This document shows positions 32,607 to 41,528 of a stretch of 64,000 nt of DNA, in pieces. The translations under genes and the position numbers were made by a program. Origin of the DNA: Amycolatopsis sp. NBC_00345 (lineage in GTDB: Bacteria > Actinomycetota > Actinomycetes > Mycobacteriales > Pseudonocardiaceae); assembly GCF_036116635.1 (NCBI RefSeq), contig NZ_CP107995.1, forward strand, positions 1,922,001 through 1,986,000, written 5' to 3'. Each line of letters opens with the position of its first letter. Position 1 is the stretch's first letter. The notes beneath the pieces were generated by a model that saw nothing but the letters and a program-made list of their open reading frames with translations, was not told the origin of the DNA and ran no database searches.

Positions 32607-33830
32607 TCAGCGCCAGCCGGGCTTGCTGAGGACGGGTTGCGCGGTCGCGGCCGCCGCGGGCGCGACGATCCTGATGGCCCCGCCCTGGAACTGGCCCAGC
32701 AGCAGCTCGCCCTGCGGGCGGCCGGTCCCGTCCCAGCGCAGCTCGCCCGAGATCGTCGGCACGGCGTTGCCGTGCAGCCAGGTCGCCATCGCGTCCTGGT
32801 CGAGGTGACCCACGGCCTTGACCGCAGCGGCGAGCACCTGGCCTGCGGTGTAGGAGTTCGCGGCGTCCTCGCTCGGCGGCGACCCGTACTTGCGGGTGTA
32901 GCCGTCCACGAACGCCTTGTTCCCGGGGAAGCCGGCTTCGGTGCTGTAGGCGATCGGGGTGAGGATGCCCTCGGTGTTGGCCGGGCCGACGGTCTGCGGG
33001 TACGACGGCTCGGTGGGTGAGTTCTCCTGGTAGAGCATCTTCGGGGAGAACCCGATCTTCTGGAACGCGCGCACGAGGGCGGAGCCGTCGCCCGCCACGG
33101 CCCCGCTGATCACCAGGTCCGGCGCGGCCTGCTTGATCGAGTTGGCGATCGTGTCGAAGGAGTTCGTGTCCGGCGAGTACGTCTGGTCGTAGACGGTCCG
33201 GACGCCGAGCGCGGCCAGCCGGGTCTTGAAGATCCCGGCGGCCTGGGTGGTGTTGGGGTCGTCGACCTGGACCAGCGCGAGGGTCTTCGGCCGCTCGGCC
33301 GCCGGCATCTTTTCGATCAGGCTGACGAACTGGTTCGGCAGCCGCTGCGTCGTGGCGGGCTGCGCGAAGAACAGGTGGGTGAAGTTCCGTTCGAAGATCT
33401 CGTCGGCGCCCCCGGAGGGCTGGACGTAGAGGTACCGGAACCGTTCGGCGACCGGGGCGACCGCGAGGTTGAGGTCGGACGAGAAGGTGCCCAGCAGCAG
33501 GTCGACCTTGTCCTGGGAGATGAGCCGGTTGTAGTCGGAGATGGCGGTCTGCTGGTCGAAGTTGTCGTCGAGGACCTTCAGCTGGACCTGCCGGCCGAGC
33601 AGCCCGCCCGCGGCGTTGACCTCGTCGGCCCAGTACTGGTAACCCTGCCGGCCGGGCTTGGACCGGTCGGCGACCGGCCCGGTCAGCGGCAGGGACATGC
33701 CGATGACGAGCGGGCCGGTGGACGGGGCTTGACCGGAAAGGCCGCACGCGGACGTGAGCAGAACGGTGGCGGCCGCGGCCACGCCGGACCATCGAAGGAA
33801 CCCGAGGCGCCGGGGAACTTTTCCTGCCAT
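32607..33830 (-). CDS. ABC-type substrate-binding lipoprotein (LivK-like)
   Basis: 407 residues from ATG 33830, chosen because GAGGAG lies about six bases before it; a start at 33860 is possible. A signal peptide with lipobox LTSAC ends near residue 30, so the protein is anchored on the outer face of the membrane. The rest is a type I periplasmic binding fold beginning LVIGMSLPLTGPVADRSKPGRQGYQYWADEVNAAGGLLGR. Members bind branched-chain amino acids, amides, urea or aromatic acids. The neighbouring aromatic/dicarboxylate genes favour the last group. Confidence 0.92.
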   Translation of the reverse strand: MAGKVPRRLGFLRWSGVAAAATVLLTSACGLSGQAPSTGPLVIGMSLPLTGPVADRSKPGRQGYQYWADEVNAAGGLLGRQVQLKVLDDNFDQQTAISDYNRLISQDKVDLLLGTFSSDLNLAVAPVAERFRYLYVQPSGGADEIFERNFTHLFFAQPATTQRLPNQFVSLIEKMPAAERPKTLALVQVDDPNTTQAAGIFKTRLAALGVRTVYDQTYSPDTNSFDTIANSIKQAAPDLVISGAVAGDGSALVRAFQKIGFSPKMLYQENSPTEPSYPQTVGPANTEGILTPIAYSTEAGFPGNKAFVDGYTRKYGSPPSEDAANSYTAGQVLAAAVKAVGHLDQDAMATWLHGNAVPTISGELRWDGTGRPQGELLLGQFQGGAIRIVAPAAAATAQPVLSKPGWR

Positions 33831-33870
33831 CACGGACTCCTCCTGAGCGACATCGGCCATGGCGGGAACT

Positions 33871-33905
33871 CAACTCGACATTAAGTTGGTTGACAAGTAA
33901 ACTTG
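33871..33905. promoter_or_regulatory. Divergent operator region, liv-type operon / lysR
   Basis: Two symmetric elements lie side by side: CAACT (33871-33875) with AGTTG (33884-33888), and the palindrome CAAGTAAACTTG (33894-33905). Both share an AAGTT/AACTT core and are much more AT-rich than their surroundings. They sit between the importer operon and the LysR gene and are the probable LysR recognition and activation sites. Confidence 0.6.
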
Positions 33906-33945
33906 AGTGACGCTTTCGGTCAACCGCCGTAAATGGATGTGACGC

Positions 33946-34860
33946 ATGCTCGACGTCGAGAAGCTCCTCGCATTACGTGCGGTGGCCGCGCACGGGACCA
34001 TCGCGGCTGCGGCCCGCGAGCTGGGCTACACCCGGTCAGCGGTGTCTCAGCAGCTTTCGGCGCTGGAGCGGGCGGCGGGCACGTCCCTGTTGCTGCGCAG
34101 CGGAAACAGCGTCACCGTCACGCCGGTCGGACGGTCCCTGCTGGAGCACACCGAGCGGATCCTCGTCGAATTGCGGGCGGCCGAGGCGGCGTTGCAGCGC
34201 AGTGACGGCGAGATCGCCGGCGAACTGCGGGTCGGGGTGCCGTTCCGCGAGGGGCCGCCGCTGATGAGCAGCGCGCTCACCGACGTCCGGCAGCAGCACC
34301 CGAAGCTGCAGCTGACGCTGGCCGCGACCACCGACAGCACGGGGGCCGAGGAGGTCCGGCGGGGGACGCTGGACCTGGTGATGGTCTCCCGGTTCGGGCC
34401 CGCGCCCGGGCCGGCCGAGCCGGGCCTGCGGCAGTGCGTGCTCAGCCGCGACCCGCTCCGGCTGTGCGTGTCCCGGCGGCACCGGCTGGCGGCCGAGCCG
34501 TACTGCCGGGTGGCCGACCTCGGCGCCGAATCGTGGGTGATCAGCCCGATGTCCCCGCTGGGGCGGCTCACCCTCGGCCTCTGCTCGAGCGCCGGCTTCC
34601 AGCCGGTGGTCGCGGCGACGGTGCACGACGTCGCCGCCGCGCTGGGCCTCGTCGAAGCGGACTGGGGGATCACGATCGCCCCCGAGCTGACCCCGTCCAG
34701 CGACGGGCTCCGGCGGATCGCGCTCCGGGACGTGGACGCGATGCGGCACAGCGTGCTGCTGATGCGGGACGGCGACGAGGAGTCGCCGTCGATCGCTGCG
34801 GTGCTGGCCGCGGTGCGGAGTGCGGTCAGCCGGGTTGCGCTGCAGGCGCTTGTTTCCTAG
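33946..34860 (+). CDS. LysR-family regulator of the importer operon
   Basis: 304 residues. The helix-turn-helix is at 3-60 (LLALRAVAAHGTIAAAARELGYTRSAVSQQLSALERAAG), and the effector domain runs from about 90 with two Rossmann-like halves. It is divergent from the ABC importer and presumably activates it in response to the imported compound or a metabolite. The stop codon lies in a 16-base tandem duplication. Confidence 0.92.
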   Translation: MLDVEKLLALRAVAAHGTIAAAARELGYTRSAVSQQLSALERAAGTSLLLRSGNSVTVTPVGRSLLEHTERILVELRAAEAALQRSDGEIAGELRVGVPFREGPPLMSSALTDVRQQHPKLQLTLAATTDSTGAEEVRRGTLDLVMVSRFGPAPGPAEPGLRQCVLSRDPLRLCVSRRHRLAAEPYCRVADLGAESWVISPMSPLGRLTLGLCSSAGFQPVVAATVHDVAAALGLVEADWGITIAPELTPSSDGLRRIALRDVDAMRHSVLLMRDGDEESPSIAAVLAAVRSAVSRVALQALVS

Positions 34861-34890
34861 TACTCCAGTGTCCTAGTACTCCAGTGTCCT
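34855..34890 (+). repeat. 16-bp tandem duplication at the lysR stop codon
   Basis: TCCTAGTACTCCAGTG is present at 34855-34870 and again at 34871-34886, followed by TCCT of a third unit. The first copy contains the TAG stop of the LysR gene. It lies between convergent lysR and marR genes. Confidence 0.85.
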
Positions 34891-34898
34891 GAACGGAC

Positions 34899-35363
34899 TC
34901 AGTACGGGACGCCCGCGTCCACGTCGTCCTCGATGCGCTTCGCCAGCCGGACCAGCACGGTCAGCTCCTCCGCCGTCGCGCGGTCCAGGAGGTGGCGCCG
35001 GACGGCCGCGGCGTGCACCGGCGCCACGGCCTCGATCACGGCGCGCCCTTCCTCGGTGATGGAAACGGCCACCTGCCGTGACTCGGGGTCGGGGGCGCGG
35101 GCCACCAGCCCGCGGTCCGCCATCCGGGCCAGCTGGTGCGACAGGCGGCTCTTCGACCAGAACATGGCCGACGCGAGCTCCTGCTGCAGCATGCGGCCGT
35201 CGCCGACCTCGGCCAGGTGCAGGAGGACGCTGTGGTCGGCCGGTGAAAGGTATGAGACTTCGCGCATGTCGGCCGAAACCCGGAACCTGAGCAGGTCCGA
35301 AAGTCCGAGCAGCGAGCGCCAGACGTGGGTCTCGTCGGCGGTGAGTCCAGCGGGAGCGGCCAT
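34899..35363 (-). CDS. MarR-family regulator
   Basis: 154 residues with a winged helix: LSPADHSVLLHLAEVGDGRMLQQELASAMFWSKSRLSHQLARMADRGLVAR, then the wing APDPESRQVAVSITEEGR. MarR dimers commonly sense phenolic compounds. It is divergent from the catabolic operon beginning at 35546 and is the natural candidate to repress it. Confidence 0.92.
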   Translation of the reverse strand: MAAPAGLTADETHVWRSLLGLSDLLRFRVSADMREVSYLSPADHSVLLHLAEVGDGRMLQQELASAMFWSKSRLSHQLARMADRGLVARAPDPESRQVAVSITEEGRAVIEAVAPVHAAAVRRHLLDRATAEELTVLVRLAKRIEDDVDAGVPY

Positions 35364-35408
35364 GGAGCCACGTTACCTGCCGCTGCCCTCGCCGCGGCGA
35401 GGTGTCAG

Positions 35409-35422
35409 CACCGCTAACGGTG
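35409..35422. promoter_or_regulatory. Candidate MarR operator
   Basis: CACCG (35409-35413) and CGGTG (35418-35422) flank CTAA. TAACGGTGG and a related TAACGGCGG follow as a direct repeat about 20 bases apart. The site is 46 bases from the marR start in the divergent promoter region. Confidence 0.4.
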
Positions 35423-35545
35423 GCGACGGGGAATGGTAACGGCGGCTTACTTGCGCCTTCCCGGAAAAGGGACTTCTAATGGTCAGGCAGAAAGATCCAG
35501 TTTCCGGGAGGTTGATGTGACAACCGTCAGCGGTGCGGCGGCCGG

Positions 35546-36721
35546 ATGACCGCGCACCAGAGTCCTGAGCTGATCAGGCTGTTCACCACCTACACTTCCC
35601 ATCCGGAAGGCATCGGCCGCCGGCTCTCCCGGTCGTTCGCCGAGCGCACCCGGGACACCCCGCTGGTCGTCGCGACCGGGGCCGACTTCGCGCTCTACCC
35701 GGGCGGGGGCAAGCCGCCCGTGGTGGAGGGCTATCGGTGGTCGCCGCGCGGTTTCAAGGAGCTGACGGCCGTTTCGCACCTGGGCCCGGCGGTGGCCAGC
35801 CTGGTCTACCTGCGCACGGTCCTGGGCGACCCGGCCTGGCGGCCGGAAGCCGAGCGGCTGCTCGCCGAAACGAAGAACACCCGCGCCGCCAACACCGCCG
35901 GGCTGTGGCGCGACCACATCGCGGTCGAGGCCTACCAGGGCCGCGAGCAGGAGATCGCCGACCTGGTCGACTACTCCTGCGCGGTGACCGCCCGGTACCT
36001 CGCCACCGCCCTCGGCGACGAGGACTACCTGACGTGGGAGACCCTGCGGACGGACTACCTCGAAGGCGGCGGGGACGTCGAGCTGCCGGTGCCGGTCAAC
36101 CACATGATGGTCGCGACGTTCTTCCTGGCCGGCCTGGACATCAGCTTCCGCATCTCCCGCTGGCTGCGGGCGCAGCGGATCGACTGGGCCGAGGCGATGG
36201 TGATCATCGCCGGCCGGCAGGGGCGCGCGACCGCCGGCGTCACGTGGACCACCAGCAGCGTCGCGACGATGATCCTCGGCGCGTCGGAGCACCGGCTGCC
36301 CCTGGAACGGATGTACCTCGCGCCGCACGCGCCCACGTTCGGGACGCCGACCGGCGGTGACCTGTCCGAAGTGGCCGCCCTCGAAGAGCCGCTGCGGAGC
36401 ATGTGGTGCGCCACCAGGGCGACCGTCGAGCTCGGCGGCCTGATGTTCGACGGCTACCCGCGCTACAGCCCGGCCGGCGTCGTCTTCCCCGACATCGCCG
36501 ACCCGGCGGTGACCGAGATCGGCGAGATGCCGGTCGTCCGGTCCGCGGCCGACATGCGGGCGCTGGTCACCCGGCTGCGGATCGTCATGGAGGACCCCCG
36601 GCAGCTGCTCTCCGGCGCCGTCATCGACGTCGCCGTCGAGGCACTGGCCGCGGCGGGCTGGGACCCGCGGCGCGTCGAGGTCCCGGGGCTCACCGGCGTC
36701 ACCTATCCCACCGGACTCTGA
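35546..36721 (+). CDS. Protein of unknown function in a catabolic operon
   Basis: 391 residues; I do not recognise the family. There is no signal peptide and no long hydrophobic segment. The middle has an alpha-helical look (SHLGPAVASLVYLRTVLGD, DLVDYSCAVTARYLATALG), with His/Glu-containing stretches such as WRDHIAVEAYQGREQEIADLVD and PVPVNHMMVATFFLAGLDISFR. Its stop is followed after 13 bases by the aldolase gene, so it is very likely cotranscribed with the aldolase and hydrolase. ATG 35546 has only a weak ribosome binding site. It could be an enzyme or an accessory protein of the pathway. Confidence 0.8.
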   Translation: MTAHQSPELIRLFTTYTSHPEGIGRRLSRSFAERTRDTPLVVATGADFALYPGGGKPPVVEGYRWSPRGFKELTAVSHLGPAVASLVYLRTVLGDPAWRPEAERLLAETKNTRAANTAGLWRDHIAVEAYQGREQEIADLVDYSCAVTARYLATALGDEDYLTWETLRTDYLEGGGDVELPVPVNHMMVATFFLAGLDISFRISRWLRAQRIDWAEAMVIIAGRQGRATAGVTWTTSSVATMILGASEHRLPLERMYLAPHAPTFGTPTGGDLSEVAALEEPLRSMWCATRATVELGGLMFDGYPRYSPAGVVFPDIADPAVTEIGEMPVVRSAADMRALVTRLRIVMEDPRQLLSGAVIDVAVEALAAAGWDPRRVEVPGLTGVTYPTGL

Positions 36722-36734
36722 GGTGAAGCGGACC

Positions 36735-37538
36735 ATGGAACCACTGCACGGCGACGGCTTCCTCGACCGTCTCACGGCCGGCGAGCTGACCCTGATGCTG
36801 GCGCTGCGCGGCGCGCGCACGGGCGAAACCGTGCTCGTCGCCGCCTCGACCGGGCACCACTGCGTCATGGTCGACCTCGAGCACTCGACGATGTCCGTGG
36901 ACACCGCGGCGGAGCTGTGCCGCACGGCGGCCCTGGCCGGGCTGATGGACTTCGTCCGGGTGCCCGAGCGGGAGTACGGCATGATCGGCCGGCTCCTCGA
37001 CGGCGGCGCCAACGGCATCATCGCCCCGAGGATCGAGACGGCCGAGCAGGCGCGCGACGTCGCGCGGGCGTGCCGCTTCCCGCCGCGCGGCCAGCGGTCC
37101 CAGACCGCGATGACGCCGCAGTCCGGGATGCGGCCGGTGCCCGCCCGTGAGCTGAACCGGGACCTCGACGCCCGGGTGGTCGTGCAGATCCTCGTCGAGA
37201 CCCCGGCCGGCGTCGCCCACGCGGCGGAGATCGCGGCGGTCGAGGGCGTCGACCTGATCGCGTTCGGCGCCAACGACTTCACCGCGGAGCTGGGCGTCCC
37301 CGGGCAGTACCGGGACCCGCGGGTCCCGGACGCGGTGGCCACGCTCGCCGAGGCGTGCCGCCGCCACGGCAAGCTGCTGATGGTCGGCGGGATCGGCGAT
37401 CCCGGCCTCCAGCGGGAGCTGATGGCGCTCGGCGCCTGCCCGCTCGTGATGACCGGCAACGACCACGGCCTGCTCCACGAAGCCGCCTCGCGCCGCGCCG
37501 CCCAGCTCACCGAAGCCCTCGCCACCCACCGCCCCTAG
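36735..37538 (+). CDS. HpcH/HpaI-family aldolase
   Basis: 267 residues from ATG 36735 (GTG 36723 is in frame but has no ribosome binding site). The TIM-barrel motifs of class II pyruvate aldolases are present: VMVDLEHSTMSVD near residue 40, VVVQILVETPAGV with the metal-binding Glu, and IAFGANDFTAELGVPG with the metal-binding Asp. These enzymes split 4-hydroxy-2-oxo acids into pyruvate and an aldehyde. With the hydrolase that follows, it would complete a meta-cleavage or pyrone-dicarboxylate route. Confidence 0.9.
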   Translation: MEPLHGDGFLDRLTAGELTLMLALRGARTGETVLVAASTGHHCVMVDLEHSTMSVDTAAELCRTAALAGLMDFVRVPEREYGMIGRLLDGGANGIIAPRIETAEQARDVARACRFPPRGQRSQTAMTPQSGMRPVPARELNRDLDARVVVQILVETPAGVAHAAEIAAVEGVDLIAFGANDFTAELGVPGQYRDPRVPDAVATLAEACRRHGKLLMVGGIGDPGLQRELMALGACPLVMTGNDHGLLHEAASRRAAQLTEALATHRP

Positions 37539-37557
37539 ACCGGATCAGGACGACGTC

Positions 37558-38433
37558 ATGCGACCGAAGTTCGCGCACACCCTGCCCATGCGCCCGGCCG
37601 GCACGATCACGCGGCCGAGCCACCGGATCCCCGCCGGTGCCTGCGACACGCACTTCCACGTGTTCGAGCCCGGTTATCCCGCGGTGCCGGACCCGCTCTA
37701 CACGTTCCCGGACGCCACCATCGAGGCGTTCCTCCAGGTCGCCGACCGGCTGGGCCTCGACCGGATGGTCCTGGTGCAGCCGACGTACTACGGCACGGAC
37801 AACACCCTGCTCCTCGACGCGCTGCGCAAGATCGGCCCCCGCTGCCGGGGAGTCGCCCGGATCGGCGACGACACCACCGACGACGAGCTGGACCGGTTCC
37901 ACGAAGCGGGCGTCCGCGCGCTGCGGCTGGACCTCTTCGCGCGCGCCGACTGGCCGGTCGAGGACCTGGCCGCCTACGTCCGCGCGATGGCGGAGCGCAC
38001 CCGCCCGCGCGGCTGGCACCTCCAGTTCTACAGCCCCGGCACCGTTGTCCGGGCCCTGCTGCCGTTCCTGGCGTCGCTCGAAGACCCTTTTGTCATCGAC
38101 CACATGGGCTACATGAAGGCTTCGGACGGCCTTACCGACGCGGACTTCGCCGGGCTGCTCGACGTCCTGCGCGGCGGCAGTTGCTACGTGAAGCTGTCCG
38201 GTCCGTACCGGATCGCCCAGGACGAGCCGCTGTCGACGGTCGAGCACCTCGGCCGCGCGCTGGTCGAGGCGCGGCCGGACCGGCTGATCTGGGGCTCGGA
38301 CTGGCCCCATCTCCCCAACGGGCAGCGGGACACCGGCGAACTGCTCAACCTGCTGGCGGACTGGGCTCCCGAGGAGGCGGACCGGCACGAGATCCTGGTC
38401 GAAGCGCCGCGGCGACTCTTCTACGCGGACTGA
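37558..38433 (+). CDS. Amidohydrolase, 2-pyrone-4,6-dicarboxylate hydrolase (LigI)-like
   Basis: 291 residues. The beta-1 motif is DTHFHVFEPGYP near residue 30, and the C-terminal WGSDWPHLP holds the catalytic Asp, both typical of the LigI/amidohydrolase_2 group (cog3618). LigI opens 2-pyrone-4,6-dicarboxylate in the protocatechuate 4,5-cleavage pathway; relatives open sugar lactones. Next to an HpcH/HpaI aldolase the pyrone or a similar lactone is a reasonable substrate, but this is not decided by sequence. Confidence 0.88.
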   Translation: MRPKFAHTLPMRPAGTITRPSHRIPAGACDTHFHVFEPGYPAVPDPLYTFPDATIEAFLQVADRLGLDRMVLVQPTYYGTDNTLLLDALRKIGPRCRGVARIGDDTTDDELDRFHEAGVRALRLDLFARADWPVEDLAAYVRAMAERTRPRGWHLQFYSPGTVVRALLPFLASLEDPFVIDHMGYMKASDGLTDADFAGLLDVLRGGSCYVKLSGPYRIAQDEPLSTVEHLGRALVEARPDRLIWGSDWPHLPNGQRDTGELLNLLADWAPEEADRHEILVEAPRRLFYAD

Positions 38434-38437
38434 TCCC

Positions 38438-38791
38438 GTGTTTGTCCTCATTGGTCTGGTTTCCGTCCTGTTCAGCGGTCTTCTCGCGCACTCGGCGTAC
38501 GGGAAGCTCACCCGGCAGGAGAAGCAGCTGGCCGGTATGCGGGCCGTGGGCTTCCCGGTCGAGCGGATCGGCTGGCTGGCCGTGGCCGAGCTGGCGGCGG
38601 TCGCCGGCCTGCTGGCGGGGCTCGTCTGGCGCCCGCTGGGCACGGCGGTCGCGATCGGCCTGGTGGTGTACTTCGTCGGCGCGCTGGGTTTCTTGCTCCG
38701 CGCGGGCTTGAGGAAGTTCGCGGCCTGGCTTCCGGCGGCGGTGTTCCTGGCGGTCTCCGCGCTGCTGCTGGTTCTCGGCTTGGCGACCTGA
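38438..38791 (+). CDS. DoxX-family membrane protein
   Basis: 117 residues from GTG 38438, four bases after the hydrolase stop. Four membrane segments are evident (about 1-20, 45-65, 68-90, 95-116), with the cytoplasmic loop KLTRQEKQLAGMRAVGFP, a pattern of the DoxX-like group. DoxX-like proteins are small quinone-associated or unknown membrane proteins often found beside oxidoreductases. The role here is unknown. Confidence 0.8.
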   Translation: MFVLIGLVSVLFSGLLAHSAYGKLTRQEKQLAGMRAVGFPVERIGWLAVAELAAVAGLLAGLVWRPLGTAVAIGLVVYFVGALGFLLRAGLRKFAAWLPAAVFLAVSALLLVLGLAT

Positions 38792-38836
38792 CGGTGGCGA
38801 GTACCGAAGTTGATGGGTTGACAGTGGGAGGTCAGT

Positions 38837-39922
38837 GTGACCGGCAAGTATCTGCGTGAGGTCCAGCGGTTCGCGACGTCGGGCGCCCGCGGTGTCGCCG
38901 CCTTCAGCCTCGGGGGTGTCGAGCAGCTGGCGATCCCGCAGCTGGCCTACGACGCGCCGGATTCGCCGTCCGGCATGAACGGGGGCAACTCCAACACCGA
39001 CATCCTGCTGCTGAAACGCGTCGGCGGGGAGTTCGTCCCCGACGGCCGACTGCCCGGCGTCGGCGCGGAGGACGTCGAATACTTCGAGATCGGCGGAACG
39101 CCGTTCCTCGCCGGTGCCTGCGTCCGCATGGGCAGCGGCCCGTACAACCACTCCGTCGGCCAGCCGATCTACCGCTGGGACGGGGAGTCCTGGCAGCCGT
39201 TCCAGACGGTGCTGGGCCACGCGGCGAAGCAATGGCGGCACTTCGTCATCGACGGCGAACACCACCTCGCGCTCGCGCAGGGCCGGCCGGGGGAGCGGGA
39301 GGCGTCCTCGGCCGTGTACCGGTGGACCGGCGGCGAATTCGAGCACTGGCAAGACATTCCGTCGCGCATCGGCTACAACTTCCACGCGTTCGCGATCGAC
39401 GGGACCACCTACCTCGCGCACGCCGATCACCTGCTGCCCAGCCACCTCTACCGGTGGGAAGCGGGCAAGTTCGTCCCGCACCAGAGCCTGATGCCCGCCG
39501 GCGGCCGCGCGTTCGCCACGTTCTCCTCGGGCGGCGAGCGTTACCTGGCGATGGCGAACATCGAGTCCGACTCGGTTGTCCTGCGGTGGGACGGCGACCG
39601 GTTCGTCGACCACGCCGTCCTCGACGGCGGCGCCGGGGGACGGGAGCTGCTGGCCGTCGACACCCCGGACGGGCTGTTCCTGGTGCGGGTCAACTTCATC
39701 ACCGGCGGCCCGCGAGATCCGCACCCGCTGCTGAAGTCGCCGCTCTACCGGGTCGAAGACGGAACCTTCCGGATCGTCGACGAGTACGACACGTCGGGCG
39801 GCACGGACGTCGCCCTGGTCGGCGGTGGCCGCCAGCTGGTCGTTTCGCACGGGCTCAACGGCGGGCTGGGCTTCGCGACCGAGTCGGTCGTGTACGAGTT
39901 CTCGCCGCGCGGCGACCTGTGA
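38837..39922 (+). CDS. EPTP/EAR-repeat beta-propeller protein
   Basis: 361 residues with six to seven repeats of about 45 residues, each with an aromatic Tyr-Arg-Trp core: IYRWDGESWQPFQTVLGH, VYRWTGGEFEHWQDIPS, LYRWEAGKFVPHQSLMPA, VLRWDGDRFVDHAVLDG, LYRVEDGTFRIVDEYDT. Between them run FAIDGTTYLAHAD-like strands. This is the EPTP (epilepsy-associated, EAR) repeat best known from LGI1 and VLGR1 and rare in bacteria. No signal peptide is visible, so it is probably cytoplasmic. It closes the aldolase/hydrolase operon; its function is unknown. Confidence 0.78.
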   Translation: MTGKYLREVQRFATSGARGVAAFSLGGVEQLAIPQLAYDAPDSPSGMNGGNSNTDILLLKRVGGEFVPDGRLPGVGAEDVEYFEIGGTPFLAGACVRMGSGPYNHSVGQPIYRWDGESWQPFQTVLGHAAKQWRHFVIDGEHHLALAQGRPGEREASSAVYRWTGGEFEHWQDIPSRIGYNFHAFAIDGTTYLAHADHLLPSHLYRWEAGKFVPHQSLMPAGGRAFATFSSGGERYLAMANIESDSVVLRWDGDRFVDHAVLDGGAGGRELLAVDTPDGLFLVRVNFITGGPRDPHPLLKSPLYRVEDGTFRIVDEYDTSGGTDVALVGGGRQLVVSHGLNGGLGFATESVVYEFSPRGDL

Positions 39923-39935
39923 CGGACGAGCCCCG

Positions 39936-41528
39936 TCAGCCCTCCGGAAAGTGGTCCCGGAGCGCGAACTTCCGGACCTTTCCCGACGCCGTCACCGGGA
40001 AGGCATCGACGAAACGCCAGACGCGCGGGGCCTTGTGCGACGCGAGGTGCAGGCGCGCGTAGTCGGACAGCTCGTCCGGATCCGGCGTGGCGCCCGGCGC
40101 CGGGATGACAAACGCCGCGACCTGCTCGCCCCAGACCGGGTCCGGAATCCCGAGCACGGCGACGTCGGCGACGGCGGGGTGGCCGATGAGCGCGTGCTCG
40201 ACCTCGGGCGGGTAGATGTTCTCGCCGCCCCTGATGATCAGGTCCTTCAGCCGGCCCGCGATCCGGCAGTAGCCGCGGTCGTCCATCTCGGCGAGGTCGC
40301 CGGTGTGCAGCCAGCCGTCCTCGTCGACGGCGGCCGCGGTCTGCGCGGGATCGTCGAAGTACCCCGTCATCACGTGGTAGCCGCGGGTGCACAGCTCGCC
40401 GACCTCCCCGGGGGCGGCGAGGCCGCCGCCCGGCCGGACGATCTTGACCTCGATGCCCGGCAGCGGCCGGCCCAGCGTGCCCGCCCGGTCCTCGGCCGAG
40501 TCGTCGAGGCGCGTCATGGTGATGCACGGCGAAGCTTCGGTCTGCGCGTAGACGATCGCGAGCGGCACGCCGAGCGCCGACTCGACGCGCCGGACCAGAT
40601 CCGGCGCGACCGGAGCGCCACCCGAAACCGCGTAGCGGACGGAAGACAGGTCAGTCGTGGGGAACGCCGGGTCGGCGAGCACACCGAGGAGCATGGTCGG
40701 CACGCCGCAGAGCTGGGCGCTGCGTTCGGACTCCAGCAGGTTCAGCACCAGGCCGGGTTCGAAGGCGGGCACGAGCACCTGGGTGCCGAGGCTCGCGATC
40801 GGCGCCAGCGTCCCCTGGACGCACCCCGCGGTGTGGAACAGCGGCATGGGGTTGACGAGCACCTCGCCCGGCTGCATGGCGAACGTGCGGACGTAGGAGA
40901 GGCGGGCGTTGTTGGTGATCCCACGGTGGGTCAGCACCGCGCCCTTGGGCCGCCCGGTCGTGCCGGACGTGTACTGGATCTGCGCCGGGTCGCCGGGGAG
41001 CACGGCCGGGAGCGGCTCGGTGGCGGAGCCGGAGCCGCGGATGGCCGCCCAGTCCTCGAACAGCAGGACCTCGCGCAGTTCCGGCAGCTCGTCCCGGATG
41101 CCGGTGAGCGTTTCCAGCAGGGGGTTGGTGCGGTAGTGGCGCAGCAGGAAGACGCCGGCGGCCCGGGACTGCCGCAGTACGTGCCGGACCTCTTCCCGCC
41201 GTAACGCCGGGTTGACGGTGACGAGGGTCAGGCCGGCGAGCGCGGCGGCCAGTTCGAGGATCACCCACTCGGGAATGTTGCTGGCCCAGACGGCGATCCG
41301 CTCGCCGGGGCGGAACCGGCCGAGCAACGCCCGGGCCACCTGCTCGGCCTCCTCGCGGAGTTCGGCGTACCGCCACCGCCGCCGGTCGGCCGGCTCGGGG
41401 ACGCCTTCGACGAGCGCCACCGTGGCCGGCGCCAGCTCGGCGGCCTCCCGGAGGAGGGACCCGACCGTGGTGTCGCGCACGAGGTCACTGTCCGATGTGG
41501 ACCAATAGGCCCGGTCCGGCGTGAGCAT
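39936..41528 (-). CDS. AMP-dependent acyl-CoA synthetase/ligase
   Basis: 530 residues from ATG 41528, which overlaps the SDR stop (TGATG). The adenylation signature is IQYTSGTTGRPKGAVLTH near residue 190, then YAQTEAS, the GWLHTGDLAEMDDRGYCRIAGRLKDLIIRGGENIYPPEVE hinge region and the C-terminal catalytic Lys in PVTASGKVRKFALRD. It activates a carboxylic acid (fatty, aryl or cyclic) to its CoA thioester. It pairs with the SDR upstream under a divergent PucR-type regulator. Confidence 0.92.
   Translation of the reverse strand: MLTPDRAYWSTSDSDLVRDTTVGSLLREAAELAPATVALVEGVPEPADRRRWRYAELREEAEQVARALLGRFRPGERIAVWASNIPEWVILELAAALAGLTLVTVNPALRREEVRHVLRQSRAAGVFLLRHYRTNPLLETLTGIRDELPELREVLLFEDWAAIRGSGSATEPLPAVLPGDPAQIQYTSGTTGRPKGAVLTHRGITNNARLSYVRTFAMQPGEVLVNPMPLFHTAGCVQGTLAPIASLGTQVLVPAFEPGLVLNLLESERSAQLCGVPTMLLGVLADPAFPTTDLSSVRYAVSGGAPVAPDLVRRVESALGVPLAIVYAQTEASPCITMTRLDDSAEDRAGTLGRPLPGIEVKIVRPGGGLAAPGEVGELCTRGYHVMTGYFDDPAQTAAAVDEDGWLHTGDLAEMDDRGYCRIAGRLKDLIIRGGENIYPPEVEHALIGHPAVADVAVLGIPDPVWGEQVAAFVIPAPGATPDPDELSDYARLHLASHKAPRVWRFVDAFPVTASGKVRKFALRDHFPEG

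Noticed and set aside
36723..36734. GTG 36723 as aldolase start
   Set aside because: It follows the previous stop by one base and has no ribosome binding site, whereas ATG 36735 has GAGG upstream and a more typical N-terminus.
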